NCBI GenBank assembly: GCA_964518875.1
Contig: CAZFHI010000015.1
Span: 1 to 47,395, forward strand
From: DTU024 sp964518875
GTDB taxonomy: Bacteria; Bacillota; Clostridia; Christensenellales; Aristaeellaceae
Length of the DNA: 47,395 bases
Direction of reading: 5' to 3'
This document shows, piece after piece, positions 43,093-47,395 of the stretch. Numbering within the stretch: position 1 is the stretch's first letter; each line of letters opens with the position of its first letter. Both the position numbers and the translations under genes were made by a program. The notes beneath the pieces were generated by a model that worked only from the letters and a program-made list of their open reading frames with translations, made no database searches and was not told the origin of the DNA.

Positions 43093-43179
43093 TGGTGCCG
43101 GTGGTGGGACTCGAACCCACACACCCTCGCGGATAACAGATTTTGAGTCTGTCTCGTCTGCCAATTCCGACACACCGGC
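43093..43179 (-). tRNA. tRNA-Leu (anticodon CAA)
   Basis: A class II tRNA of 87 nt including encoded CCA. The acceptor stem GCCGGTG pairs with CACCGGC, the anticodon arm ACAGA/TCTGT holds loop CTCAAAA with anticodon CAA, a long variable arm follows, and the T arm reads GTGGGTTCGAGTCCCAC. It decodes UUG leucine codons. Confidence 0.96.
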
Positions 43180-43188
43180 GTGTTGCGT

Positions 43189-43218
43189 ATTATAAGATAA
43201 AGTATGAAGTTTTGTCAA
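43189..43218 (-). promoter_or_regulatory. Promoter of tRNA-Leu
   Basis: On the minus strand a perfect TTGACA (43213-43218) and perfect TATAAT (43189-43194) with an 18-bp spacer, nine bases upstream of the tRNA 5' end. Confidence 0.82.
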
Positions 43219-43747
43219 GAATTTAAACGCAAAAATGCAGCTTAGGGGAGTTATATAGTAAACTTAGACGGTAAAGCTCATGAATATTTTTGTGACGCTG
43301 ATAAAAAACAGATGAAAATTATTAATTAAACATATTGTATAACAAAAAGAATAAGATAAGAACATATCAGACATGAAGATTGTCAGGAAAATTTCAAAAT
43401 AAGGCAATATATGTTTCGACAATGGATAAATACAGTCGTTGCTAAGATTTTTTATGTACAAGCCAAGAGCAGATTTGACGCCTTGTTAGTTTGGATCTGG
43501 AACAGAAGACTATTAATCCAGGTTATATTTTAAATAATACTGTTTTATTTTTTCAGTTTTACCCATTCTATACAAATAAGCATATTAGATCACAATGATA
43601 TATCTGCAATTAATTTATTAACTTTATTATATAATTAGATTTAATAAAGCTCGTAAAACCTGAATTAATATTTTAATTTTTATAAATTTAAAATATTAAA
43701 TATTATAAATATAACTAAATTATAACAACTAAAACAACTTTAAAAGA
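43219..43747. other. AT-rich gene-poor region
   Basis: About 530 bp without a recognised gene. A 40-codon plus-strand frame at 43411-43533 (ATG with AAGG upstream) starts MFRQWINTVV and has no family I recognise. Another short frame from about 43246 to 43320 also reads protein-like but has no start. Both may be debris of decayed genes. The last 100 bases are almost pure A/T. Confidence 0.45.
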
Positions 43748-43811
43748 CAGCATAAAAAACCGGGGATAATTCCGCATGATGAGGAAAATTCCCCGGATTT
43801 TGTTTATGCTG
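43748..43811 (-). terminator. Terminator of the oligosaccharide ABC operon
   Basis: An outer stem CAGCATAAA (43748-43756) with TTTATGCTG (43803-43811) encloses an inner stem CCGGGGA (43760-43766) with TCCCCGG (43790-43796). On the minus strand the inner hairpin is followed by a run of T residues, 41 bp downstream of the binding-protein stop. Confidence 0.85.
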
Positions 43812-43851
43812 CGTTTTTATATACGCAAAGGTTTGTTGTTAGTCTAATTTG

Positions 43852-45249
43852 TTACTTTGCAAAATGCGCCTCTAACTGATTTGAGAATTCTTCCATAACC
43901 TTATCAAAACCTACATTTTTCATTTCTTCAATCATAAGTGGAACAAGCTCATCGGGGTCGCCGGTGCCTGTAAGCAACTCTGATCTATAAGCATTGTAAA
44001 CTTCATTGATATTATCAATTTCATCCTGAATGTTGCTTCTGTCAACAACAAAGCCAAGAAGTACGGAAGCTACAGCGGCATCGTTATTGGCTTTTATGTC
44101 GTCCAGCTGTGTGGGTGAGGATGCTTCAGGAGTAAGCACAAAATGGTTGCCTTGCGTATAGCGCGGCCATGGCCAATCATTATCCTGTGAACGTTCTACG
44201 AGCTTGTCGTCGGTTAATGTATAGTTGATGCCTTCTTCACCGTAGCAAATCATATCGCGAAGCTTCTGATCTGTATTTACAAGCTCTAAGAATTTAAGAA
44301 CTCTCTCAGGGTCTTTGCAAGCCGCTGATATACCGTTCATTGAGCCTTGTGCAGAACCGTTAGAGAATATTGGCCCGAACCAGAGCTTATCTGAAGAGGG
44401 TTTTCCATCTGTGAGCGGCCATGCGTTATGCCAGCCCTGTCCAAAATAGAACGCGCGATAGCGTGGGTTTTCTTTAAGCGTCGCAGCGTCGATATTGATT
44501 AATCCGTCATTGTACCATTTGTGAAGCAGCCTTAGATAATCCATAATCTCTTCAGTTTCAAAAATGGAAACTATTTTATGATCAGCATCGTCATAGCGAA
44601 CGCCTATTACAGGAACGCCTATACCAGCGTTGTCATACCTGTCAAGCATTTGATAAACGCCGCCAAAGTCCAGTATAAATGGGGGATCGATGCCGTTCTT
44701 GCGCAGTTCAACGAATACAGGCTCCCAATCTGCAAGGTCTTTTATTTCGCTGATATCTATGCCCGTCTCTTCTACTGCGGCAGTATCATAAATAAAATAT
44801 TGTGCCAATGAACTATCTTTATATGTAGGTACAGCGTAGATCTTTCCGTCAAACGTGGCTGCTGTCCAAAGCTCTTCAGGCAGTGTTTCATAAAGCTTCG
44901 GCGCGTATTCCGGCAAAAGCTCGGTTATGTCAAGAAGCGCGTTTTTCTGTATATCCGTATAGAATGATCCGGAGTCTGTAAATACTATATCGAAGTATTC
45001 GCCTGAATTAATCATGGCGTTGCGCTTATCACCGTATGCGCCCCACGATATGATTTCAACATCAAGCGCTGTTCCGGGAAGTTTTTCTGCCAGGTATTCG
45101 TCTACCTTTGCTTTCCATGTGTCATAGTTTTGAGGCATTCCTCCGCCGACAACAACCCACTTAATCGTGTAGGGCTCTTCTGCGGCAGCAAAAGAACACA
45201 GTCCTAACAGCATAACAGCTGCCATCATGAGTGAAAATAGTTTTTTCAT
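43852..45249 (-). CDS. Oligosaccharide ABC transporter substrate-binding protein (LplA/YtcQ-like)
   Basis: The 465-residue extracellular solute-binding protein (family 1) starts with a Sec signal peptide ending LCSFAAA-EE; the cysteine has Leu before it, so a true lipobox is absent. The body has the usual DIVFTDSG, IYAVPTYKDSS and GISAACKDPERVLKFLE segments, and the C-terminal 130 residues match the DUF3502 region (GFVVDRSNIQDEI...MIEEMKNVGFDKVMEEFSNQ, residues about 390-460). AGGAGG lies upstream of the ATG. It is the last gene of a permease-permease-binding protein operon. Substrate is probably a complex oligosaccharide but cannot be specified. Confidence 0.88.
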   Translation of the reverse strand: MKKLFSLMMAAVMLLGLCSFAAAEEPYTIKWVVVGGGMPQNYDTWKAKVDEYLAEKLPGTALDVEIISWGAYGDKRNAMINSGEYFDIVFTDSGSFYTDIQKNALLDITELLPEYAPKLYETLPEELWTAATFDGKIYAVPTYKDSSLAQYFIYDTAAVEETGIDISEIKDLADWEPVFVELRKNGIDPPFILDFGGVYQMLDRYDNAGIGVPVIGVRYDDADHKIVSIFETEEIMDYLRLLHKWYNDGLINIDAATLKENPRYRAFYFGQGWHNAWPLTDGKPSSDKLWFGPIFSNGSAQGSMNGISAACKDPERVLKFLELVNTDQKLRDMICYGEEGINYTLTDDKLVERSQDNDWPWPRYTQGNHFVLTPEASSPTQLDDIKANNDAAVASVLLGFVVDRSNIQDEIDNINEVYNAYRSELLTGTGDPDELVPLMIEEMKNVGFDKVMEEFSNQLEAHFAK

Positions 45250-45291
45250 TTTTTCCTCCTTTAGCCTTTAAGGCAAGTTTATTATTGAAGA

Positions 45292-46218
45292 TCAGCCTTT
45301 TACTGCGCCGATCGTCAAACCGGAAATAAAATATTTTTGGAAAAAAGGATATACGATTGCAATTGGCAATACTATAATAACGGCAATCGCCATCCTTACG
45401 CCTTCTTTTGGCATCTTGCTTATGTACTCCTGCATATTTACTCCAATACCTGGTGTTTTTGCAATAAATTCAATATTTGCAACGATTTGTTGTAGTAAGT
45501 ATTGCAAAGAGTACTTAGCCTGATCTGTAATATACAGCATGCTTAAGTACCAATCATTCCAGTATCCGAAGGCCAGAAACAATCCAAGTGTCGCGAGTAC
45601 TGGCGTAGAAACCGGAAGAACAATCGTCGTAAAAATTCTAAATTCTGAAGCGCCGTCTATTTTAGCGGATTCAATAATAGCGTCCGGAATAGTCTGCTGG
45701 AAAAAAGTTCTTGCAATTATTACATTGAAGCTTGATACGAGCAAAGGTAAAATCAGCGCATGAAGCCCGTTTTTAAATTGCAGCATTTGTATATTTATAG
45801 CGTAGGAAGCTACCATGCCGCCATTAAAAATCATAGGTATGAAAACAAGCCATATAAAAAAGCTTCTGAAGCGGTACTGCCTTCTGCTTAACACATACCC
45901 GAGTACGGAAGTGAGCAAAACGCCAAGCGTAGTTCCCAATACAGTTACAAACAAGCTTACGCCCAAAGAGTTAAGAATGGTTGAACGCTCGTTCCATAAA
46001 AAACGGTAGCTTTCGACTGAAAATTGTTTGGGTATAATCTGGTATCCATATTGCGCTATGCTGTTTTCGTCTGTAAAGGAAATAATAAGAACTATTATAA
46101 AAGGAATAATGCAAGCCAGCGCAAAGATTAGAAGAATAATATTAAACAGAATGTTTGTAGGTATGGAAACCTGTATCAGACGGTTTATTGCTTTCTGTTC
46201 ATGCTTATTTTTTGACAT
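45292..46218 (-). CDS. Oligosaccharide ABC transporter permease (LplC/YtcP-like)
   Basis: The 308-residue CUT1-type permease has six hydrophobic helices and the EAA loop ESAKIDGASEFRIFTTIVLP, which couples to the ATPase; it ends SGLTIGAVKG, typical of the YtcP group. AGGAGGAG lies about five bases before ATG 46218. It is 17 bp downstream of its partner permease. Confidence 0.92.
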   Translation of the reverse strand: MSKNKHEQKAINRLIQVSIPTNILFNIILLIFALACIIPFIIVLIISFTDENSIAQYGYQIIPKQFSVESYRFLWNERSTILNSLGVSLFVTVLGTTLGVLLTSVLGYVLSRRQYRFRSFFIWLVFIPMIFNGGMVASYAINIQMLQFKNGLHALILPLLVSSFNVIIARTFFQQTIPDAIIESAKIDGASEFRIFTTIVLPVSTPVLATLGLFLAFGYWNDWYLSMLYITDQAKYSLQYLLQQIVANIEFIAKTPGIGVNMQEYISKMPKEGVRMAIAVIIVLPIAIVYPFFQKYFISGLTIGAVKG

Positions 46219-46235
46219 TTTATTCTCCTCCTCTT

Positions 46236-47210
46236 TTAAATTAAGGCGCTGTCTGAGTCAACCTTGCGAACAATAGCGTTAGCAATCAAAATAGTTATGC
46301 AACAGGCAACAGACTGTATAAACGTCGGCGCGGCAATCTTTCCTAAAGAGGCGTTGCTTGTGAGGCTTCTGAATACATATGTGTCAAGTGTGTCGGCAAC
46401 ATTGCGCAGCGGCAGTGGAATGCCTTGCGTTACCTGGTAGAATAATCCGAAATCGCTGTAGAAAATGCGGCCAACGTTTAATATAAACATGATTATTATC
46501 ATAGGCCTGATGCTTGGAAGCGTTATGTAATGCACTTGCTGTCTTTTATTTGCTCCGTCTATAAGCGCCGCTTCATAAAGAGAAACATCTATACCTGTAA
46601 TTGCGGCAAGATATACAACCATGCCGTAACCTACTGTTTTCCACAGGTTTATAAGCGGGAACGCCCATATCCAAAAGCCTGGCTCCCTGTAAAGATTAAG
46701 ACGTGGAGGAAGCCCTAAAAAATCCGCGTAGGTTATGATAAGACCATTGCGCGGATTAATAAAAGCATATACAAAGTAGCTTACGACTACCCAGCTTAGA
46801 AAATGTGGGAAGAACATCATGGTTTGATAAACTTTGCCACCGCGCTGGTTGCGCATAAGGTGCGTCATTATAGCCAGGGCTACAGGCACTATTATGCCTA
46901 AAATGATAAAGACTATGTTGTAGCATATAGTGTTGCGAAGTAATATCCATATACGGCCTGAAGCAAATAAAGAGTTGAAGTTAGACATACCTATCCACTC
47001 GCTGCTAAACAGGCTGTAGAAGAATCCTTTTCCGGGAGTGATTTTAAAATCCTTGAAAGCGATTATTATTCCAAACATCGGCATATAGCAAAAAATAATA
47101 TACCATATGGTCGTAGGCAAAGCCAGCAAAGTGAGCTCAACATCATCTCTGTGCAGTTTATGCTTTTTATTTTTATTATTTTTAACAGAATTATTAACTG
47201 ACCGTTGCAT
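46236..47210 (-). CDS. Oligosaccharide ABC transporter permease (LplB-like)
   Basis: This 324-residue CUT1-type permease begins with a basic, Asn/Lys-rich cytosolic stretch, then six helices; PMFGIIIAFKDFK near the first helix and the EAA loop YEAALIDGANKRQQVHYITL mark the LplB family. No ATPase gene is in the operon; such importers usually borrow a shared MsmX-type ATPase encoded elsewhere. GGAAAGGGG lies 11 bases before ATG. It is the first gene of the operon, starting about 130 bp from the terminal repeat. Confidence 0.92.
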   Translation of the reverse strand: MQRSVNNSVKNNKNKKHKLHRDDVELTLLALPTTIWYIIFCYMPMFGIIIAFKDFKITPGKGFFYSLFSSEWIGMSNFNSLFASGRIWILLRNTICYNIVFIILGIIVPVALAIMTHLMRNQRGGKVYQTMMFFPHFLSWVVVSYFVYAFINPRNGLIITYADFLGLPPRLNLYREPGFWIWAFPLINLWKTVGYGMVVYLAAITGIDVSLYEAALIDGANKRQQVHYITLPSIRPMIIIMFILNVGRIFYSDFGLFYQVTQGIPLPLRNVADTLDTYVFRSLTSNASLGKIAAPTFIQSVACCITILIANAIVRKVDSDSALI

Positions 47211-47245
47211 GGAATATGCGCCCCTTTCCGGTGAAGATAGAAAAT

Positions 47246-47312
47246 AATATTAATTTAATATTAATTGCTAAAATCACATTTGTAAATTAACATATTTTAA
47301 TGCTCATGTCAA
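47246..47312 (-). promoter_or_regulatory. Promoter and palindrome upstream of the LplB-type operon
   Basis: On the minus strand a perfect TTGACA (47307-47312), 17 bp and a weak TAATTT (47284-47289). Downstream of it, AATATTAA-T-TTAATATT (47246-47262) is a perfect 8+1+8 palindrome in the leader, a possible operator. Being only A and T, it may also be chance. Confidence 0.4.
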
Positions 47313-47340
47313 CCATAAAATACAAACTTTTAGATTAAAT

Positions 47341-47395
47341 GTGTAGCTTTACAATAGATGTGAGACTTAAAGCTGAGAAAAAAGCGATCGAGTCT
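47341..47395. repeat. Right copy of the 55-bp terminal inverted repeat
   Basis: Reverse complement of bases 1-55 with one mismatch. It starts abruptly after ...AGATTAAAT. If it is the end of an insertion element, that element would extend outward from here, away from the LplB-type operon. Confidence 0.85.

Noticed and set aside
1..47395. Linear plasmid or phage genome with terminal inverted repeats
   Set aside because: The content is chromosomal (ftsZ, hisS, aspS, nusB, nifJ, tRNAs) with no replication or phage genes; contig ends in a repeated element explain the repeats better.

Overview
The window looks like a low-to-moderate-GC Firmicutes (Clostridia) chromosome, probably from an anaerobic, sugar-fermenting gut-type lineage. 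The evidence is an FtsZ with a Gram-positive style C-terminal peptide, the Asp23/AmaP/DUF2273 envelope cluster next to nusB-folD-xseAB-ispA, a single-chain pyruvate:ferredoxin oxidoreductase, a split glycine decarboxylase (gcvPA/gcvPB) and YesN/LytS-type sugar regulation. The exact family cannot be fixed by eye; a Christensenellales-like origin is only a guess. The two ends of the window carry the same 55-bp sequence in inverted orientation (54/55 identical), which suggests that the sequence stops at two copies of one repeated, probably mobile, element.

Left half, core genome (1-23313): ftsA-ftsZ; a complete six-gene glycine cleavage and lipoylation operon (gcvT-gcvH-gcvPA-gcvPB-lplA-lpdA); pgi on the minus strand with a promoter back-to-back with that of hisS-aspS; an Asp23/Gls24-AmaP-DUF2273 cluster leading into nusB, a TsaD-like paralogue, folD, xseA, xseB, ispA, a small membrane protein, a cysteine desulfurase and thiI. 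Many junctions overlap by 1-14 bp, so these are tight operons. The large nifJ (PFOR) gene lies on the minus strand at 23650-27165 with a near-consensus promoter.

Middle, pentose region (27.3-41.7 kb): remnants of a polyol dehydrogenase and a second decayed gene, a possible structured RNA, then an FGGY kinase (probable L-ribulokinase). After it come a YesN-type response regulator and, on the opposite strand, a LytS/YesM-type histidine kinase with a lipoprotein sugar-binding sensor; these three resemble the XylFII-LytS-YesN sugar-sensing systems of clostridia. Then follow a YtfQ/YtfR/YtfT/YjfF-like pentose ABC importer, araA and araD. Together they would import a sugar (most likely L-arabinose), isomerise it to L-ribulose, phosphorylate it and epimerise it to D-xylulose 5-phosphate. 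Codon choice in the block from about 30.1 to 41.6 kb looks different from the core genes (more ATT/ATC and less ATA for Ile), which hints at separate ancestry.

Right end (41.7-47.4 kb): tRNA-Ser(CGA) and tRNA-Leu(CAA), both minus strand with good promoters and terminators, separated by a decayed IS481-like transposase remnant; then a minus-strand LplB/YtcP/YtcQ-type oligosaccharide ABC transporter without its own ATPase, whose promoter lies just inside the terminal repeat.

No CRISPR array, phage module, rRNA or replication origin was seen. The most interesting items are the three-component sugar-sensing locus with its unusual convergent layout and candidate operators, the structured element at 27741-27809, the TsaD-like paralogue and the terminal inverted repeats.
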